Part shown: in pieces, positions 1 to 8,742 of the stretch | Position numbering within the stretch: the stretch's first letter is position 1 | How the letters are laid out: every line of letters begins with the position of its first letter | NCBI GenBank assembly: GCA_026418275.1 | Contig: JAOABQ010000049.1 | Location: 62,001-126,000, forward strand | Direction: 5' to 3' | DNA length: 64,000 bases | From: Clostridia bacterium | Lineage (GTDB): Bacteria > Bacillota > Clostridia > Acetivibrionales > DSM-2933 | Notes under the pieces: model-generated | What the model was told of the DNA's origin: nothing | The model's database searches: none | The model's input: only the letters and a program-made list of their open reading frames with translations | Made by a program: the position numbers and the translations under genes

Positions 1-1
1 G

Positions 2-259
2 GATAAAATAGATCCGGAAGGTTTTATGTTTATCCTGGATTATGACCGTTATAGAGAGGTTGAGAAGGTTGAGCTTCATCAGTTTTTCAACAACCAGTAT
101 GAAATATCCGATGAAGATTTGCCGTCGGATGAAATGCTTAAGGACTTAGGATACCGGCAAGTGGCGGCCTTTTACAGGGAGCCGGTAAAAGAAGACTTGA
201 GTGCCTACCTAAGCTATTTGGAGGAAAATAATTTAAAGGTTTACAGGGAAGAGGTGTGA
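2..259 (+). CDS. C-terminal part of an unrecognised small protein (partial at window start)
   Basis: The reading frame is open from base 2 to the stop at 257-259 (85 visible residues), so the true start probably lies before the window; an internal ATG at 26 has no good ribosome site. The visible part is acidic and soluble-looking, with no signal peptide or membrane segment and no motif I recognise. It ends 10 bp before the lipoprotein-like gene, and the ribosome site of that gene overlaps its stop. It is therefore probably part of the same operon as the ATP-grasp enzyme. Function unknown. Confidence 0.6.
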   Translation, partial: DKIDPEGFMFILDYDRYREVEKVELHQFFNNQYEISDEDLPSDEMLKDLGYRQVAAFYREPVKEDLSAYLSYLEENNLKVYREEV

Positions 260-269
260 GGTCAGGGAT

Positions 270-575
270 ATGGACAAAAATGAGGAAAGAAAAGAGTTTT
301 CAATGAATGAAAATGATGAAGAGAGAAAAAAGGAAAAGGTACGGAAGCTTTTCGATAAAAGCAAAGCGGCAGCCCTTGGATTAGCGGTTTTTTTTACTAT
401 AAGTTCTACACTGACAGGCTGCGGCACCAATTATGAAGAAGAGGAAGAAGAAGAGGAAGGTGGCGGTGGTATCGAATTGGACATTGACCTTAAAAAAAAG
501 AAAAAGAAGTCGTGGTCCTCATCGCATTACAACAGCAGTTCCTATTCTTCACATGGCAGTAAGTCAGGCGGTTAA
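270..575 (+). CDS. small lipoprotein-like protein with Glu, Gly, Lys and Ser low-complexity tail
   Basis: This is a 101-residue protein. A charged N-terminus of about 30 residues is followed by a hydrophobic segment (33-50) ending in LTGCG, a lipobox-like site with Cys51. After it come an uninterrupted run of eight Glu (56-63), four Gly, six Lys (75-80) and a Ser/Tyr/His/Gly tail ending SGG. The N-terminal extension is long for a lipoprotein signal, so it could instead be a simple membrane anchor. It sits just upstream of an ATP-grasp peptide-ligase-like enzyme. From memory, E. coli YgiB, a lipoprotein with a Ser/Gly-rich C-terminus, lies next to the ATP-grasp protein YgiC in the same way. 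I infer that the tail may be the substrate of the ligase. The start at 270 has GAGG 8 bp upstream; ATG 303 is an alternative. Confidence 0.7.
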   Translation: MDKNEERKEFSMNENDEERKKEKVRKLFDKSKAAALGLAVFFTISSTLTGCGTNYEEEEEEEEGGGGIELDIDLKKKKKKSWSSSHYNSSSYSSHGSKSGG

Positions 576-725
576 ATGTAGTGATAAATAAATTCATATT
601 CTAAATAGCGAAAAAACATTTATATTTCGGCTTCTTAATCACCCAAAACATGTGATTGTGTATTCTGCCGAGTGTAAGGTTTTAGTGTGCTATGTGTAGT
701 AGGCTTTAGGTGCGGAGGATTTTAT

Positions 726-3191
726 ATGCTCAGCAGTCAAAGGAAAATAACCGAAAAGATACTTTTTGATTATTATATGGTAAGTTCCAACAGGGAAGAT
801 GAAGTTTATTCACCTTTCCCTTTTTATATGGACAAAAATATATTTGAGGAAATGGTACATTCGACCTTAGTATTAGACAAATTGACCGGGCGCATTATCC
901 GGAAATTTATTGAAAACCCTCATGAAGACTTATTTTATATGGGAGATTTCCCCTTTAAAGGAGAAATCTTAAATTGTGGTGTGCCGCTAGCCCCCTTTTT
1001 TTGGGTGCGGTATGATGCATTTTACAGGGAGAAGGGCGGTATTTTCTTTAGTGAATTTAATTATGACAAACCCTGTGCCCAGCGGGAGATTTTGGTATCC
1101 GAAGTTTTTAATCCTCTTAATGATCCCAATATCCGTTTTAAGGAAGCTTTTATCAATGGGTTTGAAATGATATGGAAGAAATACGGACATCAGAACAAAA
1201 AGAGACCGAGAGTAGCAATTTTAGTGGATCCGGGCCATTTTGAGGAACTTCATCTTGCTTACCTTTATATATCGCTTTTGAAGCCATTAGGTTACGATTT
1301 TATTATTGCAGGAGGGGAGAACTTTAGTGTTTATGACGAGAAGGTTTTCGTGTTTAACGCTGAGGTTGATGTGATTCTTAGGCAATACCCTACTGAATTC
1401 ATGCATGAAATTTCCCATTTTGAAGAAATCTTAAACCTTTATAAAAAAGGTAAAGTGCTGATTTTGAATGATCTCAGGGCGATTATCGGCCAGGTTAAAA
1501 GCTTGTTTGTATATCTATGGGAATTGGTAGACAAAAAGGATTCCTTTTTGTCAGTAGAGGAAGCTGAGGTCATAAAGAAAACCGTACCTTACACAAGAAT
1601 CTTTGATCCGGGAATTTTGGAAGAGGCTAAAAGTCATAAGAACCTTTATGTTGTAAAGCCCATGTATGGACGGTACAGTAAAAATGTATACATTGGGTGT
1701 ATGGTAGGGCAGGAGGAATGGGAGAGACTCCTTGTGGAGGTCATAAAAAGCAATCAAACATACATTTTGCAGGAATTTTGCCCCATCAAAAAGGAAAATG
1801 TTTTAAGACCGGTAGGCTCTTCCTATACTGAAGAGGAAGCCTTTGGCAATTTCGGTATATACCTAACCTGTGGTGAAATTACCGGTATTTGTGTCCGGTG
1901 GAGTACCGATTATTTATCTTTGGACGATATTGTATGGATTAGTCCGGTTGGAATAAGGGAAAAAAGCTTGAAAGTAAATCAAAATATCTTGAAGGCTCGG
2001 GAAGCAAAATGGGAGGAAATAAACGACAAGGCAGCTTTCACCTATGGATATACCGGAGGATATACAGGGGCCCGGGAATCCTTTTCTTTGGATACACTGG
2101 AGATTAAGGAAGATATGTATAAAGAACTCGTAGAAGCCACTCGAAAAATGGTGCAGGTATTTAAGAAAACTACCCGGCTGGTTCAGGAAAACAGTCAAAT
2201 CTTTTGCCCTTTGCTTGGTATCAGTGACAGCTTATCCTCATTGGTAAAGCAGGAAATAACCAAAGGGCTGGTATTCATCGGACGGTTTGATTGGGGAGTG
2301 GATGTAACAGGGCAATTAAAGCTTTTGGAACTAAATTCCGAGACCCCCGCAGGCCTCATGGAAAGTATCCATTTAAGCGGTTTAATCAAAGAAAATCTTG
2401 GAATAGATCAATATAACCCAAATGGGATGTTGGGGCAAAAGATTCGGAACTGTTTTACAGGTATTTTGAATGATTATTTAAAAGTGAAGGAAGTGCAAAG
2501 TATTGGCTTTGTTACCAGTCACCATTATGAAGATTGGTATAATACCACAGTCCTGTACGAACTGGTAAAGGATCTTCCATACCGTTTTATTTTGGGTGAG
2601 GTAACCGGAATGCAAGTCATAGACGGGAAAACCTATCTGGGAGGTGTGCCCCTTGATGCGGTATACCGGTATTATCCCCTTGATTGGTTTGACCAGGACC
2701 CTTTCTTTGAAGGAGTGGTTGATACGTTCCATAAAGGGACATTGAGCATAAACCCGTCTTCTACCTTTATCTGCCAAAGCAAGGCCTTTTTTGCTTTGGT
2801 ATGGGAGCTTTTGGAACAAGGGTTTTATTGTGGTGAGGAAGTGGAATATGTAAAAAAATATATACCCAAAACTGCTTTAGAACCTAAGAAGCTAAAAACA
2901 AAGGATTATTGTGCGAAACCCTATTTCGGCCGGGAGGGCCAAGAAATCGAGTTTAGTTTCAGGAAACCCGGCATCTTTTTTGAAAACGAAAACTACGTTT
3001 ACCAAGAACGGGTAGATCTACAGGCAATACGTCTTAATGTGCATAGCGTAAGTAAATCCTTTGCAGAAATTCTCTATCCTGTGATAGGCACTTTTATTGT
3101 TGGAGATGATTTTGGGGGGATTTATACACGGGCAGGCGGAAGGGTAACAAATAAATGGGCGGTTTATTTGCCTTCGTATATCGGAAAATAG
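726..3191 (+). CDS. tandem-duplicated ATP-grasp enzyme, glutathionylspermidine synthase-like
   Basis: This 821-residue protein resembles the glutathionylspermidine synthase preATP-grasp/ATP-grasp family (YgiC/YjfC type), which forms peptide-amine or peptide bonds with ATP. Two equivalent halves can be seen. FSEFNYDKPCAQRE (108-121) matches LELNSETPAGLME (534-546). VVKPMYGRYSKN (309-320) matches CAKPYFGREGQE (729-740). QEFCPI (349) matches QERVDL (760). A closing GNFGIYLTCGEITG block (374-387) matches PVIGTFIVGDDFGG (785-798). Single-unit family members are about half this length, so this looks like a fusion of two units. The second half keeps the acidic metal/ATP residues (E-x-N) more canonically than the first. 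The start ATG 726 has GGAGG 8 bp upstream. The likely partner is the lipoprotein-like gene 150 bp upstream. The substrate is unknown. Confidence 0.75.
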   Translation: MLSSQRKITEKILFDYYMVSSNREDEVYSPFPFYMDKNIFEEMVHSTLVLDKLTGRIIRKFIENPHEDLFYMGDFPFKGEILNCGVPLAPFFWVRYDAFYREKGGIFFSEFNYDKPCAQREILVSEVFNPLNDPNIRFKEAFINGFEMIWKKYGHQNKKRPRVAILVDPGHFEELHLAYLYISLLKPLGYDFIIAGGENFSVYDEKVFVFNAEVDVILRQYPTEFMHEISHFEEILNLYKKGKVLILNDLRAIIGQVKSLFVYLWELVDKKDSFLSVEEAEVIKKTVPYTRIFDPGILEEAKSHKNLYVVKPMYGRYSKNVYIGCMVGQEEWERLLVEVIKSNQTYILQEFCPIKKENVLRPVGSSYTEEEAFGNFGIYLTCGEITGICVRWSTDYLSLDDIVWISPVGIREKSLKVNQNILKAREAKWEEINDKAAFTYGYTGGYTGARESFSLDTLEIKEDMYKELVEATRKMVQVFKKTTRLVQENSQIFCPLLGISDSLSSLVKQEITKGLVFIGRFDWGVDVTGQLKLLELNSETPAGLMESIHLSGLIKENLGIDQYNPNGMLGQKIRNCFTGILNDYLKVKEVQSIGFVTSHHYEDWYNTTVLYELVKDLPYRFILGEVTGMQVIDGKTYLGGVPLDAVYRYYPLDWFDQDPFFEGVVDTFHKGTLSINPSSTFICQSKAFFALVWELLEQGFYCGEEVEYVKKYIPKTALEPKKLKTKDYCAKPYFGREGQEIEFSFRKPGIFFENENYVYQERVDLQAIRLNVHSVSKSFAEILYPVIGTFIVGDDFGGIYTRAGGRVTNKWAVYLPSYIGK

Positions 3192-3374
3192 GGAAAAGCG
3201 AATTTAACTCGTTGTGTTGGCATAGTATAAATTTTTTAGTACAATATATCGGGATAACAGATACGAATCTTGAGAATTTTTACGTCATTGTGTATACAAA
3301 AACATTTAAAGGAAAAAATATATAAAATGTAAGCAGTATCACCGTATTATTTAAAATTTACTTGGGTAGAATTA

Positions 3375-3403
3375 TTGACAAAATTTATATTAGTTAGTAT
3401 AAT
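3375..3403 (+). promoter_or_regulatory. sigma-A promoter for the DUF177-rpmF unit
   Basis: A perfect TTGACA (3375-3380) and a perfect TATAAT (3398-3403) are separated by 17 bp. Transcription would begin near 3410, about 23 bases before the ATG of the DUF177 gene. Confidence 0.85.
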
Positions 3404-3432
3404 ATCATTTGTCGGTCTTATGGGGTGACAGT

Positions 3433-3933
3433 ATGAGAATAGATATTTCCAATATTATTAAGATAGATGGTGCTTCTTTAAATATAGAAGCTGGAGAAAA
3501 CGCAGAAAGTATAAACCTTTCGCAAGAGGGGTTTACTTTTGTAAGTCCTATCCTATTCAAGGGTGTATTACTCAACATAAGTGGAGTATTAAAACTTGAA
3601 GGCCGGCTTGAAACCGATTATTGTGTTAAGTGTAACAGGTGTTTGACAGAGGTCAAACAGCAGATGGATTTCCCTGTTAAAGAGGAGTTCATGGATATCG
3701 AAAAAAACGAAGATTCTGAATGTTACACTTATAATGGTAATTTTGTTGAATTGGATAAGGTTTTAAAGGATAATATCATTTTAAATCTGCCTATCAAGCT
3801 GCTTTGTAATGAAGCATGCAAAGGGATTTGCCCTGGATGCGGCAGTGATTTGAATCTTGGAGACTGCGGATGTGTATTTGAATCCCATGATCCTCGGTTT
3901 GAAGCTTTAAAAGGTTTTTTTGATAAGGGTTAG
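3433..3933 (+). CDS. DUF177 (YceD-family) protein, 23S rRNA accumulation related
   Basis: This 166-residue protein belongs to the DUF177/YceD family, which is typically encoded directly before rpmF (ribosomal protein L32), as here. The family is linked to accumulation of 23S rRNA, although its exact role is not settled. Visible features are a Cys pair region near residues 63-70 (CVKCNRC) and a C-terminal Cys cluster (CNEACKGICPGCG...CGC), which fits a bound metal. The frame continues upstream to a TTG at 3409, but ATG 3433 has GGGGTGA 7 bp upstream and lies just after a strong promoter, so I use it. rpmF follows after about 100 bp. Confidence 0.85.
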   Translation: MRIDISNIIKIDGASLNIEAGENAESINLSQEGFTFVSPILFKGVLLNISGVLKLEGRLETDYCVKCNRCLTEVKQQMDFPVKEEFMDIEKNEDSECYTYNGNFVELDKVLKDNIILNLPIKLLCNEACKGICPGCGSDLNLGDCGCVFESHDPRFEALKGFFDKG

Positions 3934-4035
3934 TTCATTACAGAAAGGCTTACTTTAAAGGTTAGGATATGACTTAAAAGTTGTCTTTTGTACATATGAA
4001 ACAAGATTTGCTTAAGTGCTGGGGAGGTGTTATTC

Positions 4036-4227
4036 ATGGCAAATCCAAAACGCAAATGGTCGAAAGCAAGAACGGGTATGAGAAGGTCACAGTGGAAATT
4101 ATCAGCACCCAATTTGGTTGAATGTCCACAGTGTCATTCCTTAAAAATGCCCCACAGAGTTTGTAAGGATTGCGGGCATTATGTAGTAGACGGTAAAGCA
4201 AAGGAAATCATTAAGATTGAAGATTAA
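4036..4227 (+). CDS. rpmF: 50S ribosomal protein L32
   Basis: This 63-residue basic protein begins MANPKRKWSKARTGMRRS, the standard L32 start. Two Cys pairs (CPQC and CKDC) form the zinc-ribbon version of L32. It assembles into the large ribosomal subunit near the peptidyl transferase region. ATG 4036 has GGGGAGGTG upstream; an in-frame ATG at 4027 is too close to that site. A terminator follows directly. Confidence 0.97.
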   Translation: MANPKRKWSKARTGMRRSQWKLSAPNLVECPQCHSLKMPHRVCKDCGHYVVDGKAKEIIKIED

Positions 4228-4240
4228 TTAAATTTGATAG

Positions 4241-4268
4241 AAAAGCAGCAGATAAAACTGCTGCTTTT
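4241..4268 (+). terminator. intrinsic terminator after rpmF
   Basis: An 11-bp stem (AAAAGCAGCAG with CTGCTGCTTTT) with a 6-base loop and a T-rich 3' arm lies 14 bp after the rpmF stop. Confidence 0.9.
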
Positions 4269-4371
4269 TGCTTGATATCAATAAAACTGCATTGATGATC
4301 TTTAAGGAAGTCTTGTGCAGGTTTTTTGTTAATCATATGCGATAGGTTAATTTTAGAATTAGGTGATGTGC

Positions 4372-5688
4372 TTGAAAGATAAAAAGGCCGTTATTGAATG
4401 TGTACTGCCGGAAAGTATTGCAGAGGAAGTTGGAATTGAACCCGGGGATATCATTCTATCCGTCAATAATGAAAAAATTGAGGATATTTTCGATTATAAG
4501 TTTCAAATTGCCAACGAATATTTACTGGTAGAAGTTCAAAAGAAGGACGAAGAAATATGGGAAATTGAGATAGAGAAGGAAGAGTACGAGGACTTAGGCA
4601 TTGAGTTTAAATCCTCCATGATCGATGAAGCTAAAAGCTGCACCAATCAATGTATCTTTTGTTTTATCGATCAACTCCCGGAAGGCATGCGTAAAACCAT
4701 GTATTTTAAGGACGATGATTCCAGACTGTCGTTCTTGACGGGCAACTATGTTACATTGACAAATATGAAATATAATGATATAGATAAAATTATTAACTAT
4801 AAAATGAGTCCCATCAATGTTTCGGTTCATACCACAAATCCTGAGCTGCGAGTTTTTATGCTGAAAAATAAATTCGCCGGGGAAGTGCTGGAAAAGATTA
4901 AAAGACTTACCGAGGGTGGGATTACGGTTAATTGCCAAATTGTTTTATGTAAGGGTATAAACGATGGAACCGAGCTTCAAAGAACCCTTGCGGATTTGAC
5001 TGCGCTTTACCCCGGTGTTCGGAGTATTTCTGTGGTTCCTGTAGGCCTAACAAAGTTCAGGGAGGGCTTATGTGAACTGGAGCCTTTCGATGCGGCAGAA
5101 TCACATAAAGTGATAACAGAGGTCGAAAAATGGCAAGAAAGACTAAAAGAACGCAATGGGACGCGAATGGTATATCTGGCGGACGAGTTTTATATCATGG
5201 CACAAAAGGAGATTCCAGGCTATGAGGATTATGAGGATTTTCCACAGATCGAAAATGGTGTAGGCTTAATTGCGTTATTCAAACAGGAATTTCAAGAAAC
5301 TTTTGAAAAATTGAGCTATTGGGAAGAAAAGGGAAGAGAAGTAAGTATTGCAACAGGTGTTTTGGCATATAAGTTTATAGGAGAGATGGCCAAACTTTTG
5401 GAAGAGCGTTATGGCATAAAGATAAATGTATATGAAATAAAAAACCTTTTTTTCGGGGAAAATGTTACAGTAACAGGTTTAATAACCGGAGGGGATATTG
5501 CTTCCCAATTAAAGGGAAAAGAACTCGGAAGCGAACTTTTGATTTCACGGAGCATGCTAAAGGCAGGGGAAGAACTGTTTCTAGATGATTATACGATAAA
5601 AAGACTTGCTCTTGAATTAAACACAAAAGTAACGGTTATACAGAACAGTGGAAAAGAATTCATTGAAAAAATACTTGGAATAACATAG
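4372..5688 (+). CDS. DUF512-family radical SAM protein with N-terminal PDZ domain
   Basis: This protein is about 438 residues. An N-terminal PDZ-like region (SIAEEVGIEPGDIILSVN) is followed by the iron-sulfur motif CTNQCIFCFIDQLP (C-x3-C-x2-C), which binds the 4Fe-4S cluster and S-adenosylmethionine. The hallmark DDSRLSFLTGNYVTLTN segment comes next, and the C-terminal DUF512 domain covers the second half. The family is widespread in Clostridia and its substrate is unknown; its usual position beside der is seen here. The frame also offers GTG 4363 and ATG 4366, but AGGTGA at 4361-4366 favours TTG 4372. der begins 15 bp after the stop, so the two are probably co-transcribed. Confidence 0.88.
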   Translation: MKDKKAVIECVLPESIAEEVGIEPGDIILSVNNEKIEDIFDYKFQIANEYLLVEVQKKDEEIWEIEIEKEEYEDLGIEFKSSMIDEAKSCTNQCIFCFIDQLPEGMRKTMYFKDDDSRLSFLTGNYVTLTNMKYNDIDKIINYKMSPINVSVHTTNPELRVFMLKNKFAGEVLEKIKRLTEGGITVNCQIVLCKGINDGTELQRTLADLTALYPGVRSISVVPVGLTKFREGLCELEPFDAAESHKVITEVEKWQERLKERNGTRMVYLADEFYIMAQKEIPGYEDYEDFPQIENGVGLIALFKQEFQETFEKLSYWEEKGREVSIATGVLAYKFIGEMAKLLEERYGIKINVYEIKNLFFGENVTVTGLITGGDIASQLKGKELGSELLISRSMLKAGEELFLDDYTIKRLALELNTKVTVIQNSGKEFIEKILGIT

Positions 5689-5702
5689 AAGAGGTGAAGG
5701 AA

Positions 5703-7028
5703 ATGGCAAAACCGGTAGTTGCAGTTGTCGGAAGACCCAATGTAGGAAAATCGACTTTTTTTAATTATGTTGCCGGAAAACGGATATCCATTGTAGAGGA
5801 TACTCCCGGGGTGACTCGGGACCGGATATACACCGAAGTGGAATGGAGAAGCAGGAAGTTTACATTGATTGACACCGGGGGAATAGAACCTTATTCGGAA
5901 GATGAGATCATGGTTCAGATGCGAAAGCAGGCAGAGGTGGCGGTAGAAACTGCAGATGTCATCATCTTTATGGTAGATGCAAAGGATGGAATGACCGCTT
6001 CGGATAAGGAAGTTGCCACTATGCTAAGGAAAGCGAACAGACCAGTGGTTTTGGCAGTCAATAAAGTGGACCGGGTAGGGGAACCTCCTCCGGAAGTGTA
6101 CGAATTCTATAATCTTGGGTTGGGGGATATCATCACCATTTCTTCTGTGCACGGGTTAGGGATGGGGGATCTTCTTGATGAAGTTTACGAACATTTTCCC
6201 CAATCCGATAAGGACGATTACGATGAGGATGTTATCAGGGTGGCAGTGATTGGAAAGCCCAATGCGGGTAAATCATCCCTGATTAATAAAATACTGGGTG
6301 AGGAACGGGTAATTGTAAGCGATATTCCGGGAACAACAAGGGATGCCATCGATACATATGTTGAAAATGGCGAAGACAAATATGTTTTTATTGATACTGC
6401 AGGAATCCGCAGAAAAAGCAAAATAACCGAAAACATTGAAAAGTATAGTATTATCCGTTCATGGACAGCGGTAGACAGGGCGGATGTTTGCCTGATTATG
6501 ATTGATGCGAAGGATGGAGTTACCGAACAGGACACTAAGATTGCAGGATATGCACATGAAGCGGGTAAAGCTTCCATTATTGTCATCAATAAGTGGGATA
6601 TCTTGGAAAAAACTACTGGAACCCTTGAGGAATACAGAAAGGTAGTCCATGAAAAGCTGGGATTCATGACTTATGCTCCTGTGCTCTTTATATCCGCTAA
6701 AACAGGCCAGCGTGTCGGCAAACTTTATGAGCTTATAAAATACGTGGCAAATCAAGCTGCTTTCAGGGTATCTACCGGAATGCTCAATGATCTGGTGAAT
6801 GAAGCGGTAGCTATGGTACAGCCTCCTTCCGATAAGGGAAAACGACTCAAAATCTACTATATGACCCAGGCAGGTATAAAGCCTCCGTCATTTGTTGTAT
6901 TTGTGAACAATATGGAGCTTATGCATTATTCCTATCAAAGATATTTGGAAAACCAACTGCGTAAAACCTTTGGATTTGAGGGAACTCCTATTAAATTTAT
7001 CATAAGGGAAAAGGATGAAAAGGAGTGA
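5703..7028 (+). CDS. der: ribosome biogenesis GTPase Der (EngA)
   Basis: This 441-residue protein has two consecutive GTPase domains and a C-terminal KH-like domain. The P-loops are GRPNVGKS (residues 10-17) and GKPNAGKS in the second domain. Both have DTGG/DTAG switch II motifs, and NKVD and NKWD give guanine specificity. Der acts late in assembly of the 50S subunit and is essential in most bacteria. ATG 5703 is preceded by GAGGTG at a good distance; an in-frame GTG at 5694 lies inside that ribosome site. It is followed by plsY after 6 bp and then gpsA, a common clostridial arrangement. Confidence 0.97.
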   Translation: MAKPVVAVVGRPNVGKSTFFNYVAGKRISIVEDTPGVTRDRIYTEVEWRSRKFTLIDTGGIEPYSEDEIMVQMRKQAEVAVETADVIIFMVDAKDGMTASDKEVATMLRKANRPVVLAVNKVDRVGEPPPEVYEFYNLGLGDIITISSVHGLGMGDLLDEVYEHFPQSDKDDYDEDVIRVAVIGKPNAGKSSLINKILGEERVIVSDIPGTTRDAIDTYVENGEDKYVFIDTAGIRRKSKITENIEKYSIIRSWTAVDRADVCLIMIDAKDGVTEQDTKIAGYAHEAGKASIIVINKWDILEKTTGTLEEYRKVVHEKLGFMTYAPVLFISAKTGQRVGKLYELIKYVANQAAFRVSTGMLNDLVNEAVAMVQPPSDKGKRLKIYYMTQAGIKPPSFVVFVNNMELMHYSYQRYLENQLRKTFGFEGTPIKFIIREKDEKE

Positions 7029-7034
7029 GGTTTT

Positions 7035-7640
7035 TTGGCAATGGAAATTAAAGTTGTTTTAGTAATGATCATCGGATACCTTTTGGGGAGCGCAAACAGC
7101 TCCCTGATTGTAGGGAAGTTTTATAGAGTGGACGTTAGAAAGCATGGAAGCGGAAATGCAGGAATGACCAATACTTTAAGAACCCTTGGCAAGGCAGCAG
7201 CTGTGCTTGTCATCATAGGGGATATTTTAAAGGGCGTACTTTCTTGTATCCTTGGAGGCTATTTGGTTGGAGAAATAGGAGTAATGTCCGCTGGAGTTGG
7301 AGCAATCATCGGACATAACTGGCCTTTATATTTTGGGTTTAAGGGCGGAAAAGGGATTCTAACAACTTTTTCAGTTGTTATCATGATGGATTACCGGATT
7401 GCACTCATTTTACTGGCCATTTTCATCGTAATTGTAGCCATTACAAGATACATATCCCTGGGGTCCATACTTTGCTCTGCCCTATTTCCGATAATTGGGC
7501 TGGCCTTTTTTAATAAAAGCATGGAATTTGTTGTGTTTTCAGCTATATTAGCCATCCTTGCGATTGTTAGACATCACACGAATATTAAGAGAATCTTGAA
7601 AGGCACCGAATCCAAGTTGGGTGCAAAGAAAAGTGTTTAA
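7035..7640 (+). CDS. plsY: glycerol-3-phosphate acyltransferase PlsY
   Basis: This integral membrane protein of about 201 residues transfers the acyl group from acyl-phosphate to glycerol-3-phosphate, the first step of phospholipid synthesis. Family motifs are GYLLGSANSS near the N-terminus, the RKHGSGNAGMTNTLR block, GHNWPLYFGFKGGKG and the late RHHTNIKR segment. Several hydrophobic helices alternate with these loops. TTG 7035 (AGGAG 9 bp upstream) is taken as start; ATG 7041 is also possible. It lies between der and gpsA, which makes its glycerol-3-phosphate substrate. Confidence 0.95.
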   Translation: MAMEIKVVLVMIIGYLLGSANSSLIVGKFYRVDVRKHGSGNAGMTNTLRTLGKAAAVLVIIGDILKGVLSCILGGYLVGEIGVMSAGVGAIIGHNWPLYFGFKGGKGILTTFSVVIMMDYRIALILLAIFIVIVAITRYISLGSILCSALFPIIGLAFFNKSMEFVVFSAILAILAIVRHHTNIKRILKGTESKLGAKKSV

Positions 7641-7664
7641 TATATGCTATATGGAGGTTAAAGT

Positions 7665-8687
7665 ATGAATAGAAATATTTCAATTATCGGAGCAGGAAGC
7701 TGGGGAACTGCTCTTGCCATTTTGTTGGCAAACAACGGGCATTCGGTGAAAATGTGGTCATGTTTTAAGGAAGAAGTAGAGATGATCAACCATCATCGGG
7801 AACATATAATAAAGCTTCCCGGAGTCAAAATACCCGACAGGGTCCTTTGCACCGAAGATATGGAAGCCGCTTTAGAGAGTGCAGATGCCATATTAATGGT
7901 TGTGCCGTCCCAGACCATGAGAAAAAATGCTAAGGATTTATCAAAGTACATAAAAAGTGATAAAATTATTGTGTCTTGTTCGAAGGGGATTGAGGAAGGA
8001 ACCTGTTTAAGACTTTCTGAAGTTATTAAGGAGGAAATCCCTGAGGCTGAAGTGGTGGTATTGTCAGGTCCGAGCCACGCGGAAGAGGTAGGAAACGGAC
8101 TACCGACAGCCATCGTTGCTGCGGCAGAAAAGCGGAAAACGGCAGAATTTGTACAGGATATATTTATGTCCCCTGCATTCAGGGTCTATACCAATCCGGA
8201 TGTGGTGGGTGTGGAACTGGGGGCGGCACTTAAAAATGTTATTGCGTTAAGTGCTGGAATATCCGATGGTCTTGGATTTGGGGACAACACAAAGGCAGCC
8301 TTAATGACCAGAGGAATTACGGAGATTTCAAGGCTTGGATTGGCCATGGGAGCGATGCCCCAGACTTTCTCCGGTTTAACCGGGATAGGGGATCTCATTG
8401 TGACCTGTACGAGTATGCACAGCAGGAACAGGCGGGCCGGCATTTTGATCGGCCAGGGAAAGACGGCCCAGGAAGCACTGGCAGAGGTCAAAATGGTTGT
8501 TGAAGGCGTAACGACTGCAAAAGCGGCATATGATCTGGCAAAAAGAAAAGATGTGGTTATGCCTATTACTACCGAGGCCTATGAAATATTATTCAAAGGG
8601 AAAAACGCCAGGAAGGCTGTTTTCGACCTGATGTTGAGAAATAAGACCTATGAGATGGAAGAGGTTGTACAAAACAGCCAATGGTAA
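7665..8687 (+). CDS. gpsA: NAD(P)H-dependent glycerol-3-phosphate dehydrogenase
   Basis: This 340-residue cytosolic enzyme reduces dihydroxyacetone phosphate to sn-glycerol-3-phosphate for lipid synthesis. The N-terminal Rossmann motif is IGAGSWGTALA. The conserved LSGPSHAEEV and the catalytic ELGAALKNVIALSAGI segment (Lys in LKN) are present, followed by GLTGIGDLIVTCTS and the SRNRR substrate loop. The length is typical. ATG 7665 has TGGAGG upstream. It forms a lipid-precursor pair with plsY and ends at a shared terminator. Confidence 0.97.
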   Translation: MNRNISIIGAGSWGTALAILLANNGHSVKMWSCFKEEVEMINHHREHIIKLPGVKIPDRVLCTEDMEAALESADAILMVVPSQTMRKNAKDLSKYIKSDKIIVSCSKGIEEGTCLRLSEVIKEEIPEAEVVVLSGPSHAEEVGNGLPTAIVAAAEKRKTAEFVQDIFMSPAFRVYTNPDVVGVELGAALKNVIALSAGISDGLGFGDNTKAALMTRGITEISRLGLAMGAMPQTFSGLTGIGDLIVTCTSMHSRNRRAGILIGQGKTAQEALAEVKMVVEGVTTAKAAYDLAKRKDVVMPITTEAYEILFKGKNARKAVFDLMLRNKTYEMEEVVQNSQW

Positions 8688-8707
8688 GTGAACTCACAAT
8701 CAATAAA

Positions 8708-8742
8708 AGTCATCTGCGGCAGCCGCAGGTGATTTTATTTTT
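8708..8742. terminator. bidirectional terminator between gpsA and the MFS gene
   Basis: The stem CTGCGG/CCGCAG (8714-8728), extended by TCA/TGA, lies between convergent genes. It has a T-rich 3' flank on the plus strand and an A-rich 5' flank that gives a weak T-run on the minus strand. Confidence 0.7.
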
